64,000 bases of DNA. Source: Pricia antarctica (GTDB lineage: Bacteria; Bacteroidota; Bacteroidia; Flavobacteriales; Flavobacteriaceae). Positions within the stretch are counted from its first letter, which is position 1; the number at the start of each line of letters is the position of its first letter. Location: assembly GCA_011050085.1 (NCBI GenBank), contig DRGL01000069.1, positions 124,001 through 188,000 of the forward strand, written 5' to 3'. The translations under genes and the position numbers were made by a program. Below the pieces are notes generated by a model. It saw only the letters and a list, made by a program, of their open reading frames with translations. It was not told where the DNA came from and did no database searches. Shown in pieces: positions 29,322-38,628 of this stretch.

Positions 29322-30569
29322 TTGGGCCGAACCAATACCATATCAGTTTTTGAACACCAAAGCCTTCGCATCGGTGATTATGGATTCACCAGAATTCATT
29401 TAGATGCTTTATTGAAGCTTAATGAATATCATCGAGGTATTTATTTTGAAGCTATTGCAAAAGGTATAAAATTCAATCAGTATGTAGGTGTAATTCAAGT
29501 AGATGGTTTAACTATTGAAATTAATCCTAAAGCAGATAGGGACGACAATGAAGATAACTGGAAAGGTGTTCTATTAAAAATGCTCCAAGCTTGTGGTAAA
29601 CTAAAACCTTCTTCGACCGGTCCAGCCCATGTGAGAAGACAACATCTAAATTTATTAGAGGTTTATTTTGAACTCTATTTGCATGAAGTTGACAGTATTA
29701 TCAGGAGAGGTTTGGTAAAAAAGTATAGAAAGGAAACTAAAAACACCAAAGCTCTAAAAGGGAAGCTGGAGTTTGCTGGGAACATTAGGCATAACCTTGT
29801 GCATAAAGAACGTTTTTATACTACGCATCAAATTTATGACACAAATCATTTACTTCATCAGATTTTATACAAGGCTTTAGATATTGTAGACCAATTTTCA
29901 CGCGGAACCCGGTTAAATGATTTTTGTAAAAGGGTCTTGTTGCACTTCCCAATAGTGGAAAATAAAAACATCTTAACATATCACTTGGAAAATTTTAAAT
30001 TAGATCGAAAGTCTAATGGCTACCAAGATGCTCTTGAACTCGCTCGTCTCATTATTCTAAATTATTCTCCTGATATATCTGGCGGTCGGGAAAAGATGTT
30101 ATCCTTACTTTTTGACATGAATCAACTTTGGGAAGAATTTGTTCTTAAGCAAGTAAGAAATGCTTGCCGGAGTACTGCTATTGAGGTAGTAGGACAAGAA
30201 TCAAAGGACTTTTGGGGCAATAATTCCTTACGTCCCGATATTGTACTAAGAAAAGGATCTAAGACTTATATTATTGATACAAAGTGGAAGAGACCTGCGT
30301 CAAATTCGGCTTCTATAAATGATTTAAGGCAAATGTACGCGTATTGTCGTTTTTGGAATGCTGAGAAAGCATTGTTATTATATCCAGGGAAAAAAGATAC
30401 AAATAACTTTAGGGAATATAATACTGACGATTATTTCAAAATCGAAAGTGGTATTGGAAGAATCAATCACTTATGTAAAATGGGCTTCGTTTCGGTCATT
30501 GAAGAAGGTACAAATCAGTTAGATGAATCCATCGGGGAAAAGATAATAGCACTTTTAGAGATAGAATAA
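29322..30569 (+). CDS. mcrC: McrC nuclease subunit of McrBC
   Basis: 415 residues beginning at a TTG directly after the mcrB TAA, so translation is probably coupled to mcrB. The N-terminal part contacts McrB. The C-terminal PD-(D/E)xK nuclease has LRPDIVLRKGSK (D near 304) and YIIDTKWK (D-x-K near 320). It supplies DNA cleavage when McrB recognises modified DNA. An ATG start in good position is not seen; the first in-frame Met is far into the protein. It ends the plus-strand defence block. Confidence 0.9.
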   Translation: MGRTNTISVFEHQSLRIGDYGFTRIHLDALLKLNEYHRGIYFEAIAKGIKFNQYVGVIQVDGLTIEINPKADRDDNEDNWKGVLLKMLQACGKLKPSSTGPAHVRRQHLNLLEVYFELYLHEVDSIIRRGLVKKYRKETKNTKALKGKLEFAGNIRHNLVHKERFYTTHQIYDTNHLLHQILYKALDIVDQFSRGTRLNDFCKRVLLHFPIVENKNILTYHLENFKLDRKSNGYQDALELARLIILNYSPDISGGREKMLSLLFDMNQLWEEFVLKQVRNACRSTAIEVVGQESKDFWGNNSLRPDIVLRKGSKTYIIDTKWKRPASNSASINDLRQMYAYCRFWNAEKALLLYPGKKDTNNFREYNTDDYFKIESGIGRINHLCKMGFVSVIEEGTNQLDESIGEKIIALLEIE

Positions 30570-30752
30570 CAGGTTATGGCTTGTTACATTTTAACACATA
30601 AAGTATTTAATTATTACCAATTAAGGTCACGAGTTGATAAATAATTGGATATCTAAAACTAACTCTCCTTATATCAACACAATGGTGAGTACTTCAATTA
30701 TTCAAGGCCTATCAAGAAATTGGATTTTGAGTTGATTCAGATTTGAGTTTAC

Positions 30753-31082
30753 CTAAACGCTACCTTGTTTGTTGTAATAATTTATTGGCTTTCTCCTTAA
30801 AAATATTGAACTGATTAATAGAATAGCCCATATAACATCAATAACATTCCATAGTTCACGACCAAGGGCTATTTTGAAAAATGGATTTACTAAAGTAGCC
30901 GAAGACAACCATAAAACAAACCAAAATTTATCTTTCTCGCGAATATCATATGCCAACACTCCAAACCCAATCATTCCAATAAATCTAACTAGTTCGAAAT
31001 AGCTGTATGGCCAACTTAAAAGACAGCCGACAAAAAGCAGAGATAGAATCAATTTTATACTAATTAAAATAATCTTTTCCAT
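30753..31082 (-). CDS. Small membrane protein, DUF6804-like
   Basis: 109 residues with four predicted membrane segments (about 5-20, 28-45, 52-70, 82-97). The pattern WPYSYFELVRFIG...FGVLAYDIR...VNPFFKIALGRELWNVIDV matches the small DUF6804 membrane family. No function is known. It starts 3 bp after the stop of the neighbouring minus-strand gene, so they form a pair facing the defence block. Confidence 0.6.
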   Translation of the reverse strand: MEKIILISIKLILSLLFVGCLLSWPYSYFELVRFIGMIGFGVLAYDIREKDKFWFVLWLSSATLVNPFFKIALGRELWNVIDVIWAILLISSIFLRRKPINYYNKQGSV

Positions 31083-31085
31083 GTT

Positions 31086-31571
31086 TTATAGTTGTTGGAT
31101 ATATTGAAAACATGCAGTGGTGAGTATTACAAAAACGATTAGTGGTATTAACAACCGACGCGAAAACCAATCGAAAAGACTGTTGACATTTATGGATAGG
31201 TGTTTGATCCTATTTACATTAGGTTCATTGGGTAGATATTCAAATTTAATTTTGAAAGGCACATCCGATAGTTGTTTGTTGAACGGTAGGTCTCCATAGT
31301 TACCGCTATTTTTCTCGATTGTTCGTCCGTTGGAGGTTATGAAACTATATTTATAAGAAAAGCCAGTTACTATATCCACAGTCCGTCCATCGTTGGATTC
31401 TACCTCCTCATCAAATTGCTTGGCATCTGTTAAATATCCTGATGCAGTATTAGTCTGATTTGTCAAGAGCTTATACTCATCCATAATTTCTGTCGCAGAT
31501 CGACGACTCATCAATAAAAAGTAGATTGCAAAAATCCCGATTACGATTGAAATACTCTTGGCTAATTGCAT
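31086..31571 (-). CDS. Membrane-anchored hypothetical protein, DUF3592-like
   Basis: 161 residues with a hydrophobic segment at each end (about 6-22 and 139-157) and a beta-rich domain between them (VDIVTGFSYKYSFITSNGRTIEKNSG). This is the layout of DUF3592-like proteins, whose function is unknown. It is first of a two-gene minus-strand unit. The family match is tentative. Confidence 0.5.
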   Translation of the reverse strand: MQLAKSISIVIGIFAIYFLLMSRRSATEIMDEYKLLTNQTNTASGYLTDAKQFDEEVESNDGRTVDIVTGFSYKYSFITSNGRTIEKNSGNYGDLPFNKQLSDVPFKIKFEYLPNEPNVNRIKHLSINVNSLFDWFSRRLLIPLIVFVILTTACFQYIQQL

Positions 31572-31702
31572 TTTGCAATTTTAAAGGTTAGAATACAAAT
31601 ACAAAAGAATTTTTCTAAAAACAGTTTTATAATCTATCGTTAATAGAACCTCAGTAAGCGCTCAGTTTAAATTTATATTTAAAAAACCTACATTCAAAAA
31701 CC

Positions 31703-32146
31703 TTATTCCCAATCATATTCGTAGATATCAGATCCTTCTTGTTTCTTTTTTACTTGAAAAGCACCAACAAAGGAACCAATTACCCCCATAAATACTGGTA
31801 TTCCGCCCCCTATCAAACTATAACTTATAGAATCGGTATGAACTTCAAAAAATCCCATTGCCAAAACACCTCCAGAGGCGAAAACCCAAATTATTGCAAC
31901 TATCATTGATACCTTGAATTTATAACGAGGTGCAATAAATGAAGCAACCCAAACAACGGTAAAAGCAATAAAAAAAGGAGATAAAATTCTTTCGGGCAAT
32001 TCCGGATAGGGTGAAATAAATGGATTCTTACCGCCGCTCAAAGTTTTATATAAAATAAAATGTAATGGTATAGTAACAAGGGTTCCTGCTAAAATCGATA
32101 TAGGAAGTATAGCAATCCATCTGAGCCAGTATTTTAACTTATCCAT
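31703..32146 (-). CDS. Hypothetical integral membrane protein
   Basis: 147 residues with four hydrophobic segments (about 8-30, 53-70, 77-95, 110-128) and a short charged tail (VKKKQEGSDIYEYDWE). I do not recognise a family. It is a single minus-strand gene within the island, 131 bp from the DUF3592-like gene. The coding character is good because hydrophobic helices alternate with charged loops. Confidence 0.55.
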   Translation of the reverse strand: MDKLKYWLRWIAILPISILAGTLVTIPLHFILYKTLSGGKNPFISPYPELPERILSPFFIAFTVVWVASFIAPRYKFKVSMIVAIIWVFASGGVLAMGFFEVHTDSISYSLIGGGIPVFMGVIGSFVGAFQVKKKQEGSDIYEYDWE

Positions 32147-32617
32147 ATTTAAACAAATTGAAAGTAATTCTTACATTCTGAGCAATTTAAACGTACTTAT
32201 TTATATATTTATTATAAGTAAGCTAGATTTCTTGAACTTTTATTTAAACAACGGCAAGGCTTTTCGAAATCCTAAATACGGGTCACCCAATTTCGACAAA
32301 AGTGTTGAACTAATTAGAATATAAAGGTGACTGTAACGAAATAGATTGCTATAAACAACAAGTATTAAAGATAAACTTTAGGCAAGAAACCTGTATCGTT
32401 CTATAGTGATACCGCAGATAAGCCAGACGACCGGCAGGCAGGCAGGCAGCCGCAAAGTAAAATTATAATAGGGCTCACTCCTACTTCAAAATCGAAATAC
32501 AAAAATATTATTTAAAACTAATAGTCATAATTTATCTTAATTGCTCCAGTTGGTAAAACAGTGGCGATTAGCTGCCCGGAATCGACCGCACGCTATTTCT
32601 ATTTTAATGGAAAAGTC
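32147..32617. other. Noncoding stretch with (GGCA)4 tandem repeat
   Basis: About 470 bp. The only structure I see is a run of four GGCA units at 32433-32448 (GC-rich in AT-rich surroundings). Nothing else is recognised. Confidence 0.4.
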
Positions 32618-35600
32618 TTATTCCCTTTTTAAGCTGAAATGTCCGGCAAATTCCTTCCCATTTCCCAAGTAGGCCCTGAACCAATAATCTGAGGAAGGCA
32701 ATTTTGTATTCAAATATTCCCCGTTCCAGCCCGTAGAATTTGAATCTAGTTGGGCTATCATCCTGCCATAACGGTCGTATATATACACTTTACAGAGCGG
32801 AAAGCCGGCAATGCCGATTATATTCCAGGAATCATTAGTACCATCATTGTTCGGAGTAAAGAACTTGGGATAATCAAGTAGGGTTATTTCCTTAAAATCC
32901 CTACCGCATCCATTTTTATCCCTCACAAAAACCGTATACATCCCCCCAATAACCTTTTCAAATAGCCGATTTTCCTGAAAGGTCACGCCGTCTAAAGAGT
33001 ATTCAAAATTACCATCCCCTGTAGCCTCTATTTCAATGGTATTATTATCGGATAGTTCCTCAAATTTTACGTCGGTAATGTTTGGAGGCATCGACCTTAC
33101 CAAATCGAATTCCCACGAATTTTCGCAGTACAGCTCATTAACGAATCTGGCAACGGTAAGACTGTATTTTCCTGCTTCAAAAATCTCTACATCGAAGCTT
33201 TCGGAAATTACTTCACCTTTCCCGTTTCGCCACGCAAAGGAATCCAAATCTGAGGAGGCGGCTATTTGTAACGAAGGTGTCAGGTCACAAAGGAAATACC
33301 TCTTCTGTAGATCAATACTAGGGGATTCATTTACCTTGAAGGTTAGGGTCGTTTCGGAAAAGCAGAATTTGTTCCGGGCATTTACCACCCTAACCGTAAT
33401 TGTCTGGTTCCAAGATTCGGTATTTCGGAACCATGCTGGTAGAGGACTTGGAAGCCCATTTCCATCGCTGTCAAAGTAAAATACCTTCAATCCTTGCTGG
33501 TCACCTATCAATTGTCTTTCGATTTGGGATGTATCAAAGCTTCCTTTTCCATTTCCCTCATCACAGGCAAAAAGAGGTTCCAATGTGCCGATTTCCGGTG
33601 TATTCGAGGTCTGAAAAATCAATTTAGTTTGAGACATACAGCCCGTTACGATATCCGTGAGCCTTGCCGTAATGGTTTCTTCGTAAGGGACGGTGTTGGT
33701 AAACCAATCGGGAAAAGTATCGGATAGTTTAGTACCACTTCCATCGAAATAGGATACCGTAATCCCTTCTTGATTCCCTACCAATTTTGAAAATAGACCG
33801 GACGTATCAAAGTATTCCGCTATTCCATCCCCATTATCATCACATGCTACAAACGGGGGTAAATCGGGAACAATCGGCAAAGGTTTTACAACTAGTTTGA
33901 TTTGGGTTTTGTATGAACAATCGGTTTTTTTATTTTTCACCAAAATGGTAATTTTCTCCTCAAATTCAACTTTGTTGCTTACGTCTTCCACATTGTCGAT
34001 TTCACTTTCATCATCGTGGTAGAAACTAATCTCAAGAGCCGGGTCTTGTGAACTTAAATCAGTTTTCAAAGCCTTTAAATTAAAACTTGCAAAGCCACCG
34101 GCATCGTCTGCACATTGTACCAGTTCAGCAGCAACATCCACGATGGGTAGAGGGTTGACAAGTAAATTGAAGAAAGTTTCAGAATAACAGGAAGGCCTAT
34201 TCTTATAGGCAATTCTTACAGTAATTGTTTCCTTTTCAGGGATAGCGTTGGTCAAAACTTTAGGCAACGGGCTTGGAAGTTTGACTCCATTACCATCAAA
34301 GTAGGTAATATCAATATCGTTCCTCCCCTTTAAAATAAAGTCGTGGATGCTTTCGGTAGAGAAAGCGGAAGAAATCCCAGAGCCGGGTACATCCTCACAA
34401 ACAATCAAATCAATTGGCCGTTCAACTTCAGGGGGGCCGGACACCTGAATAAGCTTTTCGAGCCTATAATCCTTCCCGTCCTTGCCTGAAATGTCAACTG
34501 AAAGCAAGTATTCCCGGGTATCGGTATAGTTATGTGTAGTTCTGATATCGGTAGAAACGTTATCCGTTCCCGAGGCCGGATCCCCAAAGTTCCAGCGGAT
34601 AGAATTTATGTCTTCCTGTTTGTTCAAATTGAAAGTTCTAAAGGTATCTTCAGAACAATCATCATCAATATTCAACTGAAAAGGGAATGGCGACCTAACC
34701 TCTCCCATGGCCCTTATAAAATAGTTGATTTCTGGACGCCCCATTTCTTCGGTCGCCTTGTATCCCCCAAATGGTGGACATCCGCCATTCGCAGATTCGA
34801 TCCATGATAATCCCCTACTCTGTTCAATGCCCGCCATAAAGACATGACATGAGGAGCCCCCACATCCTAGATTAAAAACCTCAACCATTATCCTTTCCGT
34901 ACCTGCAGGTACGACTATTGGAGTTTCAAAATCGACGTTAAAAATTCGAGGGTCAGGGGGATTACTATAATAGTTTATTCCGACCACCTGACTACTACCC
35001 AGCAGATCTGCTGCTGAAAGCGAACTAGGGAAGTTGGAATCTATCCTATAGATATTGAACTGTATCCTTGCATTATTGACCCCTACCTGTGAAAACGCTA
35101 CCTGACCTGATTTTATAATATACTCTTTATCCTTTGGCACACCGAAGTCTTCCAATAAAAAAGTCTTGGCAAACTTCAGACCGCCACCAGTACAAGCATA
35201 CTGCCTGGTTTTAAATGGCGAATCGCCCAAACCGGGATTAAGCAAAACCGTTCCGTCACCGTTCAATATGCTCATTTTTTCGCCGGTCACATTAATTAGA
35301 AAATTAGCATTCCGAACGGACGGAATCAAATCTTCCGTCGCAATGTGCGAATAGTATTTCCTACATCCCTTAAACCAAGAAACATCATTATCAAACGGGG
35401 TACCCGCGATTTTAAATTTTTTGAAGTCCGGATTATAAGGGTCTTCCCCTTGAGCAACCTCCACTAAAATCCCTTGTATTCCGGCAGGAACAACTATAGG
35501 AGTGGCAAAGATTATCGGAACGATTTCCGGCATATCCCCAATTTCAGGAGCGTAAGCAAGCTGACCATATCCGAGTATTCTGGGCTTGGTAGCGGGGAAA

Positions 35601-35893
35601 TCCGCATCAATGCTGAAGATATTAAAGATAACCCTAGCTCCCTCATAGGAATTGCTTATCGCAACTTTTCCTGATTTGATGATAAATTGTTCAGTTGTAG
35701 AAATCCCAAATTCGGAAAGGGTAAAGGTTCTTGCCCAATATTCCTCTCGCTCACAGGATGTCATGTCCGTTAGTACAGGTGTGTTCCCTATGTTATGGGT
35801 CAACGTAATTTGCGCATCCAAACCTTGGAATGTTGCCATAAACAGCAGGATGCATATGGTAGTAATCTGGCCCGCTGTCATTAACTTGGTCAT
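32618..35893 (-). CDS. Large secreted protein with T9SS type B C-terminal sorting domain
   Basis: 1091 residues. The signal peptide ends near residue 28 (FQGLDAQ). Two related N-terminal modules follow (both with EFGIS or DFGVP...IKSGKVAIS and FNIY/F-x-IDS/A-x-FP), then a PKD-like domain near 420-490. Then come four tandem units of about 90-100 residues, each with a C-D or C-E motif followed by ISFYHDDES- or VSYFDGSG-type strands and a CFSETTLTF-type end. The last 90 residues are the T9SS type B domain (FFTPNNDGTNDSWNI, VYIYDRYGRMIAQL, GWNGEYLN). It is exported and probably held at the surface as a structural or adhesin-like protein. No catalytic domain is recognised. Confidence 0.85.
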   Translation of the reverse strand: MTKLMTAGQITTICILLFMATFQGLDAQITLTHNIGNTPVLTDMTSCEREEYWARTFTLSEFGISTTEQFIIKSGKVAISNSYEGARVIFNIFSIDADFPATKPRILGYGQLAYAPEIGDMPEIVPIIFATPIVVPAGIQGILVEVAQGEDPYNPDFKKFKIAGTPFDNDVSWFKGCRKYYSHIATEDLIPSVRNANFLINVTGEKMSILNGDGTVLLNPGLGDSPFKTRQYACTGGGLKFAKTFLLEDFGVPKDKEYIIKSGQVAFSQVGVNNARIQFNIYRIDSNFPSSLSAADLLGSSQVVGINYYSNPPDPRIFNVDFETPIVVPAGTERIMVEVFNLGCGGSSCHVFMAGIEQSRGLSWIESANGGCPPFGGYKATEEMGRPEINYFIRAMGEVRSPFPFQLNIDDDCSEDTFRTFNLNKQEDINSIRWNFGDPASGTDNVSTDIRTTHNYTDTREYLLSVDISGKDGKDYRLEKLIQVSGPPEVERPIDLIVCEDVPGSGISSAFSTESIHDFILKGRNDIDITYFDGNGVKLPSPLPKVLTNAIPEKETITVRIAYKNRPSCYSETFFNLLVNPLPIVDVAAELVQCADDAGGFASFNLKALKTDLSSQDPALEISFYHDDESEIDNVEDVSNKVEFEEKITILVKNKKTDCSYKTQIKLVVKPLPIVPDLPPFVACDDNGDGIAEYFDTSGLFSKLVGNQEGITVSYFDGSGTKLSDTFPDWFTNTVPYEETITARLTDIVTGCMSQTKLIFQTSNTPEIGTLEPLFACDEGNGKGSFDTSQIERQLIGDQQGLKVFYFDSDGNGLPSPLPAWFRNTESWNQTITVRVVNARNKFCFSETTLTFKVNESPSIDLQKRYFLCDLTPSLQIAASSDLDSFAWRNGKGEVISESFDVEIFEAGKYSLTVARFVNELYCENSWEFDLVRSMPPNITDVKFEELSDNNTIEIEATGDGNFEYSLDGVTFQENRLFEKVIGGMYTVFVRDKNGCGRDFKEITLLDYPKFFTPNNDGTNDSWNIIGIAGFPLCKVYIYDRYGRMIAQLDSNSTGWNGEYLNTKLPSSDYWFRAYLGNGKEFAGHFSLKRE

Positions 35894-36669
35894 CTAAATG
35901 TTTAGGAGGTTCAATTGAAATTGGGCTGCTGATAAGCATTTTTACCTTAGAAGCACAACAGAATCATAACTAAATAATCATGGAGTCAGAACACAAAAGA
36001 TGGCAAGTAAGTCTTAATTGTACCGACCATGAAAACAGGCCGATAAATAGTAGAAAAATTCGTCAAGAATAAGAAATTACTAATATGTCGGGAGGGATAG
36101 CTTAGCCTTAGCAGATTTAAATAGTTCCCATCCTAGGCAAACAAGGTGTAAAATCAAAATTGGTTATGGCAACCAAGCTTTTAATGTTAAAGTCAGGGGC
36201 CCGGTATGCATTTAATTATATCCGCTAAACGATGTGATATACATACTAATAATATAGTAGATAAGCAAAATCCCCGATATAGGCACCGGGGATTGAATCT
36301 ATTTAAATTCTTTGAGCGGTGTAAAACGAATTTAATGAAAGACTACCTTGCTAAATAATCTCGGTCGACAATTAATACATACAATGTAGTCTGTTCTTTA
36401 CCATCTTCTCCATTACCGACCTTCAACAAATTCTTAAACTATCCCATCATACTTCAAAATCACCATTCTACCTATAGTTTTTTCGATACAGGCTAGCGGG
36501 AGCAATCCTTATTTTTTTTAAAATGTTTGTAAAAAAATGGGATGGTTTGAATAATACATGTTAGGCTTTGGTAAGCCTTACCTAATTTTGCCTTATTAAA
36601 AATTCGAAGTGTAGGAATAGCTTTAAACTAAATAATATAAAAAATTAAGGTTATCGGCCTTACTCATAG
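35894..36669. other. Noncoding stretch, one GC-rich hairpin
   Basis: No gene is recognised. An inverted repeat AATCCCCG/CGGGGATT lies at 36269-36276 and 36287-36294; without a T-run on the plus strand and with TTTT on the minus strand, it could be a weak minus-strand terminator for the small frame to its right. Confidence 0.4.
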
Positions 36670-36825
36670 CTACCAGAGTGGCCACTCTATACTTTCCTCA
36701 ATCTCGCAGAGGCCCTGACTTATTTGTTCATTCCCAACTACATCATGTTTGATGTGGTTGTTGTTCAAAAATATTGAAATCCTTTCCAAGGTTTCACTGG
36801 GGCCTTTTATCTCAATTTTATTCAT
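36670..36825 (-). CDS. Small hypothetical protein (51 aa)
   Basis: ATG at 36825, stop TAG at 36670. The protein starts MNKIEIKGPSETLERISIFL and ends CEIEESIEWPLW. It looks like a small alpha/beta protein with protein-like composition. I do not recognise it, and no strong ribosome binding site is visible, so it may be chance or a fragment. It lies in an otherwise empty 1.3-kb region between the T9SS protein and the old integrase remnant; 36826-37219 holds nothing I recognise. Confidence 0.35.
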   Translation of the reverse strand: MNKIEIKGPSETLERISIFLNNNHIKHDVVGNEQISQGLCEIEESIEWPLW

Positions 36826-37219
36826 ATACACGATGATTGAAATGCTATTTATATCATAATGTCCATAATTGCAAAAAATTGCATGCCCTCAGTTTAACTA
36901 CAAAAAAATAAGGCGATTCGCATGGTTTCTTAATCCTTTAAAGTTGCCCCGATTTTTGTGAATATTTTAAAACTGCCTATGGTTTAGTGTTTCAAAAAAT
37001 ATGCGGAATCCCATCGTCGAGAGATTTTCAGGAATAAATGATGTACTGGATTCAACTCAGTTTATTTTCATAGGCGTACATCACAGTATGCATTAAATGC
37101 AATTTGCCTACCATTTAAATATAGAGCGCTGTGCCAGATTAAGTAGCAAATTTTAAGTACTATATAAAAGCCAAAGTCGCGGGGGAGGCTCTCGAATCAC
37201 ATATTTTAATTCGACTTTT

Positions 37220-37765
37220 TTACGGCAACATATCCTCGACCAACTTGTTGACCAAGACCTTGGCATACATCTGTGTAGATGTAAGCGACCTATGCCCCAG
37301 CATCCGCTTGACGGAATCAATGGGCACCCCTTTCGTGAGCGTAAGAGTGGTAGGGAAGGTATGCCGGGCCAAATGGGTGGTCAGGTTTTTTTGATGCCAC
37401 AGAGGTCGTCTATTTCCTTGCGGTAGGCATTGGGCTTCTGATTGTTCAGTACGGGCAATACGCCCTTCCGCATCAGTACGTAAGGGGTGCGCCGCATATT
37501 TTTCCAAGATGGCATCCGCGACCAGTAGCAGGGGGAATACTGCTCCGGTTCTTGGTCTTTTTCCGCTTGGCCTTTATCCATCTGTCCCCGTTAGTATCGC
37601 TGACGATGTGATCTTAACCAAAGGTCTTTACAACTCTATTGGCAAGACCGGTAAAGCAGGTGAAAAGAAAAATATCCTTCACCCTTTACAAACGTTCCAT
37701 TGTAAAACTTTGGTCGAGAAGCCGCTGTAGGTCTCCTTCGGAAAGGTATTTCCGTTCCTTGGATT
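37220..37765 (-). pseudogene. Tyrosine integrase remnant (C-terminal half), frameshifted
   Basis: Pieces in different frames match the C-terminal half of the intact-length integrase at 53641-54888. From about 37765: ERKYLSEGDLQRLLDQSF and KDIFLFTCFTGLA, then a stop, then DGDRWIKAKRK-like text, then NNQKPNAYRKEIDDLCGIKK, and finally LTTHLARHTFPTTLTLTKGV and LGHRSLTSTQMYAKVLVNKL to the stop at 37220. At least two frameshifts and two stops are present. The catalytic-Tyr context TQMYAKV survives here, unlike in the copy at the tRNA. The 5' half is missing, replaced by an RraA gene start. It marks an older element. Confidence 0.85.
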
Positions 37766-37953
37766 TCCAAAGCAGTCCACGTATCATCGATTCCTATTTT
37801 CTTTGCCCTTTCCAATATTTCGTCAGGTAATTTTGGATGACTATCATCGAAGCGCTCCCCCTTCCATTCGGAAGTAAGAAAAAAAAGTTCTTCCTTGGAA
37901 ATCGTTCGTGAGAAAAGTGAATGGGTCAGAAAAAACAAATGGCCAACAGTCAC
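37766..37953 (-). pseudogene. 5' remnant of an RraA-family gene
   Basis: The first 60 or so residues read TISKEELFFLTSEWKGERF and ILERAKKIGIDDTWTALE, closely matching residues 25-72 of the RraA-family protein at 49143-50075. The match stops near 37770, where the sequence becomes integrase. A degraded signal peptide precedes it. It lies directly before a RidA gene, the same gene order as at 49-50.6 kb. Confidence 0.8.
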
Positions 37954-38012
37954 ACATGTTTGAGTGTGTGCTTTATTATGTTAGATATATCGGATAAAAG
38001 CGATTTTAAATA

Positions 38013-38489
38013 TTAGTCCAACGCGGCGATACAATCCATTTCCACTAAAGAATCTCCCGGTACACCTCCATAGGTCGCAACCGTAGTTCGAACAGGAGGG
38101 TTTTTGCCAAAACGGCCCCTGAATACCTCGTTCATCCCATCATAATCTGCCAAATCGGAAAGATATACGTTGACTTTCAAAACCTTTTCCATCGACGAGC
38201 CGTGTTTTTCAAGCTCTTTTTGAAGTTCCTGTAATACTATTTCGGTATGTGCCTTTATTTCAAAAGGTTCTACATGGGCCCCTTTTCCAGCGATATATAA
38301 AGTATTCCCGTGTTTGACTCCTCCTGAAAAAAGTGGTATTTCCTGATCGAATACAATATCTCCTACTACTTCTTTTTTCGCTTTGACCGATCCTTTGCCC
38401 ATTGCATTTACGCTACCTACGCCAAAAATAGCGGCAAGCCCCATTCCAATAGTTTTAAAAGATGCCCTTCTTGTTGTCTTATTTTCCAT
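38013..38489 (-). CDS. RidA-family enamine/imine deaminase with Tat signal
   Basis: 158 residues. RidA proteins are usually about 125-130 residues and cytosolic; this one has a 30-35 residue N-terminal extension with a twin-arginine signal (TTRRASFKTIGMGLAAIFG). The RidA core follows: GNTLYIAGKG, NVYLSDLADYDGMNEVFRG, the catalytic-site Arg in PPVRTTV (R134) and the Glu in LVEMDCIA (E150). RidA hydrolyses reactive enamines/imines released by PLP enzymes to ketoacid and ammonia. Two SelA-like PLP enzymes with Tat signals in the same cluster are likely partners. Closely related to the RidA at 50162. Confidence 0.88.
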   Translation of the reverse strand: MENKTTRRASFKTIGMGLAAIFGVGSVNAMGKGSVKAKKEVVGDIVFDQEIPLFSGGVKHGNTLYIAGKGAHVEPFEIKAHTEIVLQELQKELEKHGSSMEKVLKVNVYLSDLADYDGMNEVFRGRFGKNPPVRTTVATYGGVPGDSLVEMDCIAALD

Positions 38490-38628
38490 TTTTTTTTGGT
38501 TTTGATTAAGTATTCCTTGTTTGAATTAAAAATTATTTTTATGGGCCATAAATGTAAAAAACTCTTGATCTTAAACATGAAGATAGGTTCATTTTTTGGC
38601 TTTTGGTTTGTTTTAATTTCACGGTATT

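Noticed and set aside
32433..32448. (GGCA)4 as a functional site or CRISPR-like repeat
   Set aside because: Only four short units, no spacers and no genes nearby that would use it; no CRISPR array or cas gene is seen anywhere in the window.
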